Shown: positions 35,613 through 44,885 of the stretch, in pieces
Position numbering within the stretch: the stretch's first letter is position 1
Layout of the letters: each line of letters starts with the position of its first letter
NCBI RefSeq assembly: GCF_048984525.1
Contig: NZ_JBMGJC010000001.1
Location: 124,001-188,000, forward strand
Origin: Syntrophopropionicum propionicicum_A
GTDB lineage: Bacteria; Bacillota; Desulfotomaculia; Desulfotomaculales; Pelotomaculaceae
Direction of reading: 5' to 3'
DNA: 64,000 nucleotides
Notes under the pieces: generated by a model
The model's database searches: none
Told to the model about the DNA's origin: nothing
What the model saw: only the letters and a program-made list of their open reading frames with translations
Position numbers and translations under genes: made by a program

Positions 35613-36668
35613 TTGGAAATAATCCAGAATAACACCGGACCATCACCGTATCATGATATAGAAGCGGTCCATACTGCCGCTGCAAACCAACAAGACACAA
35701 GACTTACTTCTGCGGAACTTGCTAACCTCTGGTCTTCCTGGATGGAAAGCAGCATTAAGAAGCAAATCGTAAAATACTTTTTAAAAATTGTTGAAGACCC
35801 GGATATCAAAGATGTTTTAGAATATACTTTGGGGATCGCTAAAAAGCACCTGCGCATAATTTCAGAGATATATTCTCTTGAAAAACACCCCGCTCCCATC
35901 GGATTTACGGACGGTGACTTAAACCTTGAAGCGCCTCGCCTTTTTTCAGACACTTTTGTGTTAAGGTTCCTCGAAGGTATGGCCAGGATCAGGTTGGACG
36001 GCTATAGTACCGCACTCCAGATGAGCACTAGGGCAGATGTCCGTAAATATTTTACCGAATGTGTTGCAGACCCGGCGGAGATATACAACAGGGCTGTCAG
36101 CCTTATGCTTTCAAAAGGGATGTATACAAGGCCCCCCTATATTCCGGTACCGGAAAGGATTGATTTTGTAAAAAAACAGAACTATCTGGCCGGTTACCTG
36201 GGGAAACAAAGGACTCTCAATTCAATAGAAATCTCACATATATTCTCCAGTCTCCAAAGGAATTCGCTTAGAAAGGCTATGTTAAAAGGATTCGGCCAGG
36301 TTGCCCAATCGGAAAAAGTAAGGCAATATATGGATAGAGGGTGGGAGATAGCCAATAAGCATGTTGAAATATTCAGTTCACTTTTAATAAAAAATAACCT
36401 GCCTGTATCAATGCCCTGGGATAATGGTGTTATGAAATCAAATATTGCTCCTTTTTCTGACAAATTGATGATGCAGCAGCTAAGGTCATCAAATGTTGTT
36501 TTAACCAGTGCCTATGGGAAAGCTCTGCCTGTTGTGAGGATCGATATAGTGGCAGACTTTTCAAGATTGACGGCTGAGGTTTTAAAATACTTGGATGACG
36601 GCGTAAATGTTCTCATTGAAAACGGCTGGTTGGAAGAACCGCCCCAGTTGCCGGATAAAAAACATTAA
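35613..36668 (+). CDS. DUF3231 family protein (paralogue 1)
   Basis: A 351-residue helical protein of the DUF3231 family, common in spore-forming Firmicutes and predicted to be ferritin-like; its function is unknown. The chain is an internal duplication. LTSAELANLWSSWMESSI near residue 30 is echoed by LNSIEISHIFSSLQRNSL near residue 205, and PIGFTDGDL by PVSMPWDNGV. TTG start with TGGAGG upstream. A second member lies at 40922-41974. Confidence 0.85.
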   Translation: MEIIQNNTGPSPYHDIEAVHTAAANQQDTRLTSAELANLWSSWMESSIKKQIVKYFLKIVEDPDIKDVLEYTLGIAKKHLRIISEIYSLEKHPAPIGFTDGDLNLEAPRLFSDTFVLRFLEGMARIRLDGYSTALQMSTRADVRKYFTECVADPAEIYNRAVSLMLSKGMYTRPPYIPVPERIDFVKKQNYLAGYLGKQRTLNSIEISHIFSSLQRNSLRKAMLKGFGQVAQSEKVRQYMDRGWEIANKHVEIFSSLLIKNNLPVSMPWDNGVMKSNIAPFSDKLMMQQLRSSNVVLTSAYGKALPVVRIDIVADFSRLTAEVLKYLDDGVNVLIENGWLEEPPQLPDKKH

Positions 36669-36873
36669 AGATAGAATGGCAGTAAAGAGTAGGTGCCGTG
36701 AGCAATATCTTAACTAATGAACTACAACATGTAATTAATTATTCCAGCCCCAAAAACTATAGCAACCCTTGGATTAAACCTTACCGGCCAGATAACTATA
36801 AAGGTAAATAAAGGCCCTTGTTGAATGTATTATATAATTAAATTAACGGTAAAAAGAGGAGGTAGGTAACCCC

Positions 36874-37815
36874 ATGCCAAATCCGGCGTCATTTCAGCTG
36901 CCGCAAGAATTTTTGTTAGTAGGCGCAGCGGTGAAAATCGGGCTGTTCGATGCGATTAAAAACGGTCCGCACACATTGCGGGAGTTATCAGAAAAACTAG
37001 GTACGGACTACAGGGCACTGTGGACGGCAACAGAGGCACTGGCAGCTTTAGGTTATGTAATATACAGCGATAATAATGAGTTAAAGTTGAGCGAGGAAGC
37101 TGATAACATTTTTTACAACCCAGCACACGGAGATTATACCGGTTTCTCTTTTATGCACGGTTATAATCTGATTTCAGCCTGGAACCAGCTGCCTGAAGTG
37201 ATAAAGACCGGAAGTCCTGCCTCCAGAAAAGACAAGGCCGGCCATTCCAAGAGTTTTATAATGGCTATGAGCCATCACGCTCAAAGATCTGCATCCGCGG
37301 TATCCGAATTTTGTCTGAGAGACCTGTCGGCCAACCCAAGGGTGCTCGATGTGGGTGGCGGCCCGCTCACATATGCCGTGGCTTTTGCCAAAAAAGGCGC
37401 GGCTGTCACAGTCCTGGACCTGCCCGAAGTCATTGAAATGATGAGCCCCGAACTCGACAGCGCCCTGAATGTCAAAATGGTCAAAGGGGACTTTACCCGG
37501 GGACTGCCTGAGGGCCCCTTTGATTTGGTCTACCTTGGAAATGTATGCCACATTTACGGAGAAACAGAGAATAGAAAGCTCTTTGCAGACGCGGCAAAAG
37601 AAACTGTGAAAGGCGGGCGCATTGTGATCAGTGATATGATCCGGGGCACCGGCGCCAGGGCGGCGGTCTTCGCAGTGAACATGCTGGTCAACACTGTTTC
37701 CGGTGGCACATGGACTTTTGAGCAATACAAGGAATGGCTTGGAGATGCGGGATTCCAGGTGAATCCCTGGGAACTAGTGGGGGAAAGCCAATTAATCACA
37801 GGCATAAAGAAATAG
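36874..37815 (+). CDS. SAM-dependent O-methyltransferase-like protein
   Basis: A 313-residue methyltransferase. An N-terminal winged-helix dimerisation domain (GLFDAIKNGPHTLRELSEKL) is followed by a class I SAM fold with VLDVGGGPLTYAVAFA (motif I), TVLDLPEVI, and DLVYLGNVCHIY. This layout is that of plant-type and bacterial O-/C-methyltransferases such as those acting on aromatic compounds. The substrate is unknown. ATG start with GAGGAGG upstream. Confidence 0.85.
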   Translation: MPNPASFQLPQEFLLVGAAVKIGLFDAIKNGPHTLRELSEKLGTDYRALWTATEALAALGYVIYSDNNELKLSEEADNIFYNPAHGDYTGFSFMHGYNLISAWNQLPEVIKTGSPASRKDKAGHSKSFIMAMSHHAQRSASAVSEFCLRDLSANPRVLDVGGGPLTYAVAFAKKGAAVTVLDLPEVIEMMSPELDSALNVKMVKGDFTRGLPEGPFDLVYLGNVCHIYGETENRKLFADAAKETVKGGRIVISDMIRGTGARAAVFAVNMLVNTVSGGTWTFEQYKEWLGDAGFQVNPWELVGESQLITGIKK

Positions 37816-37835
37816 ACAAATTATATTATTTATCA

Positions 37836-38645
37836 TTATAAAATCTTTCTTAATAAGGTTTTTTCTTTGGCTTCGACGTAGGGCATCTCGAAGTATTTAT
37901 TACGCCGTTCTCTACCCAGATATGTTTTAAGGTCTTCCAAACCGTTCAGCGCCAGGTAAAGCCAGTAAATAACCGGGTACACGCTTCCCCTGAAGCACGA
38001 GTCTTTATAACTAATGGTCAGTATATCTTTTATGAAACTGCTCCAAATATCTATGGTGCTTGGCCCGCAGTCCATTATCTTTCTGTTGGTCCCTATATGC
38101 GAACATATGTACATGTTATCAATATCAGTATAATATGACGTGCCTGAAATTCTGCAGATTAAGGGCCTTACATTATAGATCGAACAAATCTTGTCCCCGT
38201 TAGTCAACTCGGTTAAAAAAGGGCAATCTAGTTTTACACCCCTGGACAGTTCATAAATTTTTAGTGACATATTTTTAAAATCCATCTGGGAGTGGTCAGA
38301 TCTAAAACATTTTAACAATTCAGGCTGTTTATTATTTAAATATGATATCCCCTGTAAAACCCTGTGTTTAACAAGCGCAATCTTTTTATGATCAAATTTT
38401 ATCATCTCGCGGCAGATTAAAAAGAATTCTACTATTGAAACACAAAAAACCGTGCCGCAGCACTCACTGCATCCCTTTCTGCAGACCGGCTTGACGCTGT
38501 GTTTAGAGTAATGGCAGTTTATCAGCGTGTCCGCCCTTGCATAAAGTGAAAGCATTTTTGCGGCAAGGCTTTCCCCGAAAATATCCGGATGGCATTTTTT
38601 ATGCCTCCTCAAACTGCCGCAAAAGCAAACGGTATCGCCTGACAC
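37836..38645 (-). CDS. YkgJ family cysteine-cluster protein with SEC-C-like N-terminus
   Basis: A 269-residue protein. The first 20 residues form a SEC-C-like zinc motif (CFCGSLRRHKKCH). The main part has the YkgJ/UPF0153 Cys cluster: CRKGCSECCG near residue 55, CPFL near 140, and ICSIYNVRPLICR near 153, probably binding zinc or an iron-sulfur cluster. Function unknown. GTG start with GGAGGG upstream. It converges on the methyltransferase gene. Confidence 0.8.
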   Translation of the reverse strand: MSGDTVCFCGSLRRHKKCHPDIFGESLAAKMLSLYARADTLINCHYSKHSVKPVCRKGCSECCGTVFCVSIVEFFLICREMIKFDHKKIALVKHRVLQGISYLNNKQPELLKCFRSDHSQMDFKNMSLKIYELSRGVKLDCPFLTELTNGDKICSIYNVRPLICRISGTSYYTDIDNMYICSHIGTNRKIMDCGPSTIDIWSSFIKDILTISYKDSCFRGSVYPVIYWLYLALNGLEDLKTYLGRERRNKYFEMPYVEAKEKTLLRKIL

Positions 38646-38802
38646 AGTGACTGATCCCTCCGCAAATTTAAATATTTGTTGTTAGTGATGTTGGATAATT
38701 CGAAATTCAACAAATATTTAAACTTACCTTTAGGAAATACTGTCGGAATATGTCGAATTGTATGATTATTATAACAATTATATTTCACGTGATTACAGGT
38801 AT

Positions 38803-38850
38803 AAAAAAAGAACACCCCACAGTCACAATTGTACACGGAGGTGTTCTTTT
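38803..38850 (-). terminator. Terminator of the amidohydrolase gene
   Basis: AAAAGAACACC at 38806-38816 pairs with GGTGTTCTTTT at 38840-38850. Read on the minus strand it directly follows the amidohydrolase stop and ends in a T run. Confidence 0.75.
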
Positions 38851-38862
38851 ACTTTGCAACCA

Positions 38863-39708
38863 TCAGGCTAATCCCAGGAGCTGCCTGGCGTTTTCCCCCA
38901 GTATCTTCGCAACAGCCTCCTGGGGAAGGTTTAAGTTCCTGACCATTTCGATGTTCTTTTTAACATCCACGCTGGGCCAGTCAGTACCAAATATAAACTT
39001 ATGGGCAAACCGTCCCATATCAGGGAAATATTCAAAAAGCTTTTTAGGGGGCAGTCCAGAAACTTCTATATAAATATTCTTATGCAGGCGAACCATGCTG
39101 ATTGCTTCATTATACCAGGGACCCCGCCCCCCGTGGGCCATAATAATTTTCATGTCCGGAAAGTCTACAGCCACATCATCAAAAAAGATGGGATTCGCAT
39201 ACTTTAATCGTGTGCCATAATAAATTGAAGATCCAGTATGGAAAAGAACAGGTATGCCAAGTCTCTCTGCAACAGCATATAACGGGTACATGAAACTGTC
39301 GTTGGGATAAAAATAATTGTACGAGGGAAGAAGCTTGAGACCCTTGAAGCCACGTTTAAGGATAAAATCCTCTAACATATTGCCCATTTTCGGGTGCAGA
39401 TACGGGTTTATCGTGCAAAACGGTATTAATCTCGGACTCACCCGGCAAAAATCTTCTACCATTTCATTTGTGGCAATACCGGTGGACAATGGCGAAATCT
39501 CTGCTAATACAACAGAATAATCAACTCCATTTTTATCCATCAGCTGCAGAAAAGCATGGGGGTCGCTGTGTATTCCGCAGAAATAAACATATTCTTCTTT
39601 GGAGGGGAAGGCACCGGCAAAGAAATTAAAGGCATCTTCACCAAAGGACTCGTACTCTGACAGGTGAACATGAAAATCAATTACAGTATTTTTCAATTCC
39701 AAATTCAC
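38863..39708 (-). CDS. Amidohydrolase family metal-dependent hydrolase
   Basis: A 281-residue TIM-barrel hydrolase of the amidohydrolase 2 (ACMSD-like) family. Metal ligands are His in DFHVHL, His in VLFHTGSS, His in IIMAHGGRG, and Asp in IFGTDWPSV. The C-terminal KILGENARQLLGL is typical of the family. Hydrolase or decarboxylase activity on a small acid is likely; the substrate is unknown. The start codon (GTG 39708) lacks a strong ribosome site. Confidence 0.85.
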   Translation of the reverse strand: MNLELKNTVIDFHVHLSEYESFGEDAFNFFAGAFPSKEEYVYFCGIHSDPHAFLQLMDKNGVDYSVVLAEISPLSTGIATNEMVEDFCRVSPRLIPFCTINPYLHPKMGNMLEDFILKRGFKGLKLLPSYNYFYPNDSFMYPLYAVAERLGIPVLFHTGSSIYYGTRLKYANPIFFDDVAVDFPDMKIIMAHGGRGPWYNEAISMVRLHKNIYIEVSGLPPKKLFEYFPDMGRFAHKFIFGTDWPSVDVKKNIEMVRNLNLPQEAVAKILGENARQLLGLA

Positions 39709-40117
39709 ACCAATCTTATGAAGTTAAAAAATAAAATTATGCCGCGCTTGCTTGCATCTCTACTTTATATTACCATCCCCCAAAAGGAAAATATAATATG
39801 CGTAACAGATGGCATTTATTAGTTTTAACCATAAATACTGTTGTAAAAATTTTTGACAATAAATTATAGTAATTATTTAACTTAATAGAATTAACTAACC
39901 ACAGGAGCTAGTGCAAAAAAATAAGCATAACTTCATTAAAATTGCTCAGTAAAAGAGAAGAGAGGAGAATGCCTGACCTGATGATATGATTGATAATAAA
40001 GGAAAAATGTAGTATAATTTATTTGCTAAAGTTTACAATGTTAGAAGGTGGTAAATGATATCAAAGTATAATTTAGCTGTGCGTGGGACCTGAAAGTATC
40101 TATTTTAAACCTGAAAG
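39709..40117. other. AT-rich intergenic region
   Basis: About 410 bases between divergent genes. I see a good plus-strand promoter at 39990-40018 (listed separately) and a second TATAAT-like box at 40067. No other gene or repeat is supported. A 12-codon reading frame with a ribosome site at 40055-40093 is noted but not called. Confidence 0.5.
39990..40018 (+). promoter_or_regulatory. Promoter of the stalk-domain gene
   Basis: TTGATA at 39990-39995, a 17-base spacer and a perfect TATAAT at 40013-40018, about 100 bases upstream of the coding region. Confidence 0.65.
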
Positions 40118-40627
40118 GTGGTATTTATTATTAAAAACTTTAAACTTTTTATTATGGTTATGGCACTGGTAATAATGGCAGCTGGAGCTGCTTACGCTTT
40201 GGACATGGATAAGGCAGATTATAGCGTAGATGTTTACGTGTATGGGGAACAAGTTGTCTTCCCCGACCAGAAACCTTTCATTGACACCAGCGTAAACAGA
40301 ACTTATGTTCCGGTCAGATTTGTTTCCGAAGCTCTAGGCGCGGCGGTTGCCTGGGACCAAAGCACCAAAACTGTTACAATTAACAAGGATGGACAGCAAA
40401 TTCTTCTCACCATAGAAAGCGATAAAGCTATAGTTGGCACTGACCCTTCCCAAACCATTACACTTGATGCTCCAGCCGCTCTGGTTAATGATAGAACAGT
40501 TGTTCCGCTCAGGTTTGTTTCCGAGGTATTAGGCGCTAAGGTCGACTGGGTCCCTTCCACCGAAAACAGCAACAATAAAGTCGATATAACCTTGCCGTCA
40601 GTGGCAGATAATGTATACGGTTCTTAA
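40118..40627 (+). CDS. Secreted stalk-domain protein (CuAO_N-like)
   Basis: A small secreted protein with one complete copper amine oxidase N-terminal-like stalk domain: RTYVPVRFVSEALGA and, further on, RTVVPLRFVSEVLGA. Such domains sit on the surface of many Peptococcaceae. The start is odd. GTG 40118 opens the frame but has no ribosome site, because AAAGGTGG at 40114-40121 overlaps it. That site is spaced eight bases from ATT 40130, whose product MKNFKLFIMVMA would be an ideal signal peptide. I keep the frame from 40118 and suspect an ATT start. Confidence 0.85.
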   Translation: MVFIIKNFKLFIMVMALVIMAAGAAYALDMDKADYSVDVYVYGEQVVFPDQKPFIDTSVNRTYVPVRFVSEALGAAVAWDQSTKTVTINKDGQQILLTIESDKAIVGTDPSQTITLDAPAALVNDRTVVPLRFVSEVLGAKVDWVPSTENSNNKVDITLPSVADNVYGS

Positions 40628-40667
40628 GCTCCTTAGTTTTGAGTCAACCCTGTTATTTTGGAATACA

Positions 40668-40705
40668 ACAAAACAGCCGGCTGTTAAAGACGCCGGCTGT
40701 TTTGC
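40668..40705 (+). terminator. Terminator after the stalk-domain gene
   Basis: AAAACAGCCGGC pairs perfectly with GCCGGCTGTTTT around a ten-base loop. Confidence 0.88.
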
Positions 40706-40921
40706 TTTAACTTAAGAAATTTATTAAACCGAAAATTTATGTTTGGAGTTTCATGGCAGCTAAGCCTCGAAAAATAATTTTTACCTGGCTTGAATTTTGT
40801 TTAAAACCAATTAAAATAACTGCTTTTAATATTAAAGTATATCGGGTATTAAATAAAGGCAAAATAATACATACGATATGGAGAAAAAAGTTCTATACAA
40901 TGTTGAAAGGATGTCCGTTTA

Positions 40922-41974
40922 ATGGAAACAACTTCAAGTAGTATAAATGAATTCCATACAAAAGATCCTATTGTTAAGAGTCCCGAATTGAGTTCATCTG
41001 AGATAGGTAATCTCTTTAATACATATATGAATGTAGATATGATTTCTGTTTTTATAAAACACCTTTCCCAGCATGTTGAGGATAGTGATATTAAATCTTT
41101 GGTCAGAGAGGCCGTCCAGTTGTATGAGCAGAGGGCAAAAGATATTAGAGATATCATGGAACGCAATAATCTGCCTCAACCGGTAGGTTTTACGGCGGAA
41201 GATATAAACCTGGGGGCACCCCGGCTTTATTCCGATATCTTCTGTATTTATTATTTATTTTGTCTTGAAAGAGCTATTATGCCCATAAACACCATTACCC
41301 TGGGATTTTTAACCCGTTCTGATGTAAGGGAGGTCTTCAATCAGAGCACCATTTCTTCTCTGAAGTATCTTGACAAGGTTACCGGCACCCTGCTTTCTAA
41401 GGGCCTCTATATAAGGTACCCTAATGTTGCTATCCACAAAGTTAATGACTTTGTCAAAAAACAAAATTTCTTAACCGGGTTTCTCGGCGATAAAAGACCC
41501 TCTCTCGCCCTGGAAATCGCTTCGTCTTATCATCTGGTTTTCCTTAACGCGATGGGGAAATATCTGCTGACCGGATTCAGGCAGACAGCGAGGTCGAAGC
41601 AGGTGAAAAATTACATTGATAGAGGTATAAATATCATAGATAAAATTGTTGACACATTTAGCGCTCATTTAAAAGATGAAGATGTCCCTGTCCCCATGTT
41701 TTGGGACAGCATGGTGACTGACTCGGTTGAACCCCCTGTCTCGGATAAAATAATGATGTATCACATTAGATTTATTAGCATCTGCGGCGCAATGGAATAC
41801 TCTTATCTTATGGCCCTGAACCTTAGACATGGTGTAAAGGCCAAATATCTTTTTACAATGACTGAAGCAGGAGACTTTGCAGAGGACGGAACCAATATTC
41901 TGATAGATAACCACTGGTTTGAGGAACCACCACGTTTGGTTGACAGGAAGAACCTAGTAAGTAAAATGCATTGA
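40922..41974 (+). CDS. DUF3231 family protein (paralogue 2)
   Basis: A 350-residue paralogue of the protein at 35613-36668, with the same two-fold internal repeat. Shared blocks are LSSSEIGNLFNTYM, PVGFTAEDINLGAPRLYSD, and VNDFVKKQNFLTGFLG against IDFVKKQNYLAGYLG. It ends in NHWFEEPPRLVDRK against NGWLEEPPQLPDKK. Predicted ferritin-like helical bundles; role unknown. ATG start with AAAGGATG upstream. Confidence 0.85.
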   Translation: METTSSSINEFHTKDPIVKSPELSSSEIGNLFNTYMNVDMISVFIKHLSQHVEDSDIKSLVREAVQLYEQRAKDIRDIMERNNLPQPVGFTAEDINLGAPRLYSDIFCIYYLFCLERAIMPINTITLGFLTRSDVREVFNQSTISSLKYLDKVTGTLLSKGLYIRYPNVAIHKVNDFVKKQNFLTGFLGDKRPSLALEIASSYHLVFLNAMGKYLLTGFRQTARSKQVKNYIDRGINIIDKIVDTFSAHLKDEDVPVPMFWDSMVTDSVEPPVSDKIMMYHIRFISICGAMEYSYLMALNLRHGVKAKYLFTMTEAGDFAEDGTNILIDNHWFEEPPRLVDRKNLVSKMH

Positions 41975-42113
41975 ATATTTTCTTATCGCTCACCCAAAGC
42001 TAATACTTAATTAAAATCATATATTTAAAACCATAGGCCAATACCTTAAAAAGCATGAACCAATGTTATGAAAACAATTACCATGGCGTTTCCACAGTGG
42101 TATGCATGTAAAT

Positions 42114-42410
42114 CTATGCTGGATATCTCAGCCCTTCGACCTCCAGTTCCTGATATACAAACTTGTTACCCTCCAGGAATATCCTAATCCCATCCGGAGC
42201 AATAACAGCCCCCTTAAGAATGTAGACCTTAATCCCATCGACAACCACTAATTCATAATTCTCAGGCTCGGGCGGTTCGCCTTCGTTCACAACAGGTACC
42301 ATAGTAAGGCCAATGCAGCCGCTGCACGTCATCATCGCATCTACATAAACGGCTTCAGCCCTGTTGAGAATAAACTCCCTGGTATCTTCAGAAATCTCCA
42401 CTTTGAACAT
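42114..42410 (-). CDS. HesB-like CC/Se-motif family protein
   Basis: A 98-residue protein whose N-terminus (FKVEISEDTREFILNRAE) resembles HesB/IscA-type folds. It carries MMTCSGCIG near residue 27, where relatives have Cys-Cys or selenocysteine, and YELVVVDGIKVYI near residue 53. It may bind a metal or act in redox chemistry; function is unknown. Here both positions are ordinary TGC/TGT-type Cys codons and no in-frame TGA occurs. ATG start with AGGGG upstream. Confidence 0.65.
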   Translation of the reverse strand: MFKVEISEDTREFILNRAEAVYVDAMMTCSGCIGLTMVPVVNEGEPPEPENYELVVVDGIKVYILKGAVIAPDGIRIFLEGNKFVYQELEVEGLRYPA

Positions 42411-42554
42411 TTTATCAGCCCCTAAAATTTTATAATTACAGTTGCTTCACCGATTTTAAAAGCGAAATCCGGATACCAAATTTAAAGAAACAACACAAAT
42501 TCCTTTAGAGCGGCGGGACATACTATTAATAAACTATTGATTGGGGGTTAGCCA

Positions 42555-42932
42555 ATGTTCCGGCGGATTGACCATATCGCCTTTAATGTCAGGGACAGAA
42601 AAAAGTCGATTGACTTTTATGAAAAGCATTTTGGCTTTAAGAAATATTTTGAACATGATGTTCCTGTTCCTTCTATTGAAAAAATAGTATATTTAAAACT
42701 CGGTGACACAGTTATGGAAATAATCCATATGCCCACTAGCAAAATAATTCAAGGTTTTCATTTCTGCCTGGAAAGTGATAACTTTGATGAGGATTATAAA
42801 CGTTTGAAACAGGCTGGTATTCCTGTTCAAACAGAACCACATCCTGCAGGCGCCAGAGAATCCGGTGAGGAAGGCTGGCGAAGGGTGGTCTTTAAAGGCC
42901 CCGACGGAGAAGATATTGAGTTCAGGGGCTGA
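42555..42932 (+). CDS. VOC family (glyoxalase-like) protein
   Basis: A 125-residue vicinal-oxygen-chelate protein with two beta-alpha-beta-beta-beta units. Likely metal ligands are His in IDHIAF, Glu in VMEIIHM, His in GFHFCL and Glu in IEFRG. It could be a lyase, isomerase or dioxygenase-like enzyme; the substrate is unknown. ATG start with GGGGGTT upstream. Single gene. Confidence 0.85.
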   Translation: MFRRIDHIAFNVRDRKKSIDFYEKHFGFKKYFEHDVPVPSIEKIVYLKLGDTVMEIIHMPTSKIIQGFHFCLESDNFDEDYKRLKQAGIPVQTEPHPAGARESGEEGWRRVVFKGPDGEDIEFRG

Positions 42933-42992
42933 GAAAGGCATACCAAGCATGCGCGATATTTAAAAATTGACATCATATACACTCATGTAATG

Positions 42993-43796
42993 TTAAAAAA
43001 AGACTTCTGGTTCCTTTCTTACCGAACACAGGCCCTGCAGCATTTCCATGGCTTTAGACCAACGGACGTCATCAATTACTCTCGCACTTGCAGGGCATTT
43101 TTTAACACAAGCAAAACAAAGCATGCAGCTATCCATACTGGTTATTACAGTATTTTCGCTGATAGATACTGCCTCTACCGGGCATATATCAATGCACATA
43201 CCGCATAATGTGCATTGACCTTCTATTGTAACTGGTGCGACTGGGTGTCTTGGTATTGTTCTGTTTTTGTATTCGCTGCTGCCAGGTATAGATATTTTGT
43301 GTGTATTATCATAGTTAATTAAGATATCCAGCTTTTCCTGAACAGCAGTCCCAAATAGTTTTGCCTTTTCTAAGTCTGTCTTATCCGGTCTCCCTTGAGC
43401 TATTGGCAGTTTATCTGATGAATAGGAATGTTCGCCGATAAATACAGCACATGCCACAGGAATAAAACCGGCGGCACAAGTCACATCATAGAGTTCCTTT
43501 AAAGCGTCCTCATATTCACGGTTACCGTAAACGACAACCAGTACAGCATGAATATTATCAACGTGGACTTTTGAGAAAAAGTCCCTTACTTCATTGGGGA
43601 CTTTTCCATAGTACACCGGACTGCCAATGATTGCCACATCGCCTTTTATAGAATTAAATTTATTCTCTCTAATCCGCTTGGCAGTAAAATCTATTACCTG
43701 TTTTTCGTAGGGAATAGACTCTGCAATAGTTTCAATGATCTGCTTAGTTGTTCCTGTTGGGGAAAAACAAAGTTGGCTGATTTTGTTTACAGGCAT
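42993..43796 (-). CDS. EFR1-type flavodoxin-ferredoxin fusion
   Basis: A 267-residue protein with an N-terminal flavodoxin-like domain (LCFSPTGTTKQI is the FMN phosphate loop, IIGSPVYYGKVPNEVRDFF follows) and a C-terminal 2[4Fe-4S] ferredoxin (CTLCGMCIDICP and CMLCFACVKKCP). It is a cytoplasmic electron carrier. ATG 43796 is chosen because the flavodoxin fold starts there; the frame extends 13 codons to TTG 43835. Partner unknown. Confidence 0.88.
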   Translation of the reverse strand: MPVNKISQLCFSPTGTTKQIIETIAESIPYEKQVIDFTAKRIRENKFNSIKGDVAIIGSPVYYGKVPNEVRDFFSKVHVDNIHAVLVVVYGNREYEDALKELYDVTCAAGFIPVACAVFIGEHSYSSDKLPIAQGRPDKTDLEKAKLFGTAVQEKLDILINYDNTHKISIPGSSEYKNRTIPRHPVAPVTIEGQCTLCGMCIDICPVEAVSISENTVITSMDSCMLCFACVKKCPASARVIDDVRWSKAMEMLQGLCSVRKEPEVFF

Positions 43797-44178
43797 ATTC
43801 TCACATCGCCTTCCATCAATTTTTGCAGAGAACAAATATGTTTTACTTCTACGGATTGCTATCTTTTCCTCCTTGCAGTATCACCCTCTGAGAATCCATT
43901 ATTTTAGCAAAAAAGACATGAAGGGTGGCGTTAATAACAGGCGGGGGCTCACGGGGCACAAAAACGTTCTCATATGAAGCTGCGGTTAGGAGGGAAGGGC
44001 CTGCGGGGCATATGCAATCTACCCCGGGAGAACGCGTTAGAAACGATTCTGTCGCGTTTTTTGATCTAAGCAGGATAAATTTGTTTAAAATTAACATTCT
44101 CATAACGATAATTTATTATTGTAAAACGATAAATAATGTGTTAAATTCAAATTGTAATTAAAAAGTGAGGTGCTTTTT
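43797..44178. repeat. Intergenic region with outlying copy of the island repeat modules
   Basis: No gene is supported. Between 43940 and 44057 it carries degenerate copies of three modules of the 49-56 kb island: an M1-like GCGGGGGCTCACGGGGCACAA segment, an M2-like CATATGCAATCT at 44010-44021, and the M5 hairpin ACGCGTTAGAA-acga-TTCTGTCGCGT at 44032-44057 followed by a T run. The remainder before 44179 is AT-rich. Confidence 0.65.
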
Positions 44179-44658
44179 GTGAAACGAGAAACACTTTTTT
44201 TGAAGGCGGCAGTTGTTCTTATTGGAATTCCGGTTCTTGCTTTGTGTATATTTTTGGTGCCTGAGATAGCGAATTTTACTGCAGAATTGTATCCAGACAG
44301 TGCTTATTTGAAATATCTCGTTTTAACCAATCTGTATGCAACGGCGATCCCTTTTTACTTTGCTCTGTATCAAACTTTTAAACTTTTAAGCTATATTGAC
44401 GAGAACAAAGCCTTCTCGGAATTATCTATTAAGGCACTAAAGAATATAAAATACTGTGCAATCGCATTCAGCAGCTTGTATGTGGCAGGCATGCCGCTAT
44501 TCTATCTCATGGCGGAAGCAGACGACGCACCAGGTGTCATACTTATCGGATTGGTCATGATCTTCGCTTCATTGGTCATTGCGGTCTTTGCAGCTGTTCT
44601 TCAAAAGCTATTACAAAATGCTATCGATATAAAATCTGAAAATGATTTAACGGTTTGA
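44179..44658 (+). CDS. DUF2975 family membrane protein
   Basis: A 159-residue membrane protein with four hydrophobic segments in the DUF2975 pattern. The mid-region IDENKAFSELSIKALKNIKY is characteristic. Function unknown. GTG 44179 follows AGTGAGGTG by six bases; GTG 44170 lies within that site. It is 10 bases from the next gene, a small regulator, which is the usual partner of DUF2975 genes. Confidence 0.8.
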   Translation: MKRETLFLKAAVVLIGIPVLALCIFLVPEIANFTAELYPDSAYLKYLVLTNLYATAIPFYFALYQTFKLLSYIDENKAFSELSIKALKNIKYCAIAFSSLYVAGMPLFYLMAEADDAPGVILIGLVMIFASLVIAVFAAVLQKLLQNAIDIKSENDLTV

Positions 44659-44668
44659 GGTGAATAAC

Positions 44669-44872
44669 ATGGCGATTATAATTAATATTGATGTGATGCT
44701 GGCTAAAAGGAAAATGAGCGTCACAGAACTTTCGGAGAGAGTTGGAATAACGATGGCCAACCTTTCTATATTGAAAAATGGAAAGGCAAAAGCAATTCGA
44801 TTATCAACTCTGGAGGCGATTTGTAAGGCTTTAGAATGTCAGCCCGGAGATATTTTAGAATACAAAAGTTAG
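44669..44872 (+). CDS. Small XRE-type helix-turn-helix regulator
   Basis: A 67-residue Cro/C1-type DNA-binding protein (YozG-like), with VTELSERVGITMANLSILKNG as the helix-turn-helix and PGDILEY at the end. ATG 44669 follows GAGGTG. It is sandwiched between the DUF2975 and DUF4153 genes and probably regulates this operon. Confidence 0.88.
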   Translation: MAIIINIDVMLAKRKMSVTELSERVGITMANLSILKNGKAKAIRLSTLEAICKALECQPGDILEYKS

Positions 44873-44885
44873 GAGAGGTATAACT

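Noticed and set aside
40055..40093. 12-codon leader peptide before the stalk-domain gene
   Set aside because: It has a ribosome site (AAGGTGG) but no attenuator structure or regulatory codon run is visible.
40753..40941. 62-codon basic open frame before the second DUF3231 gene
   Set aside because: It has no ribosome site, overlaps the next gene and has no protein-like composition.
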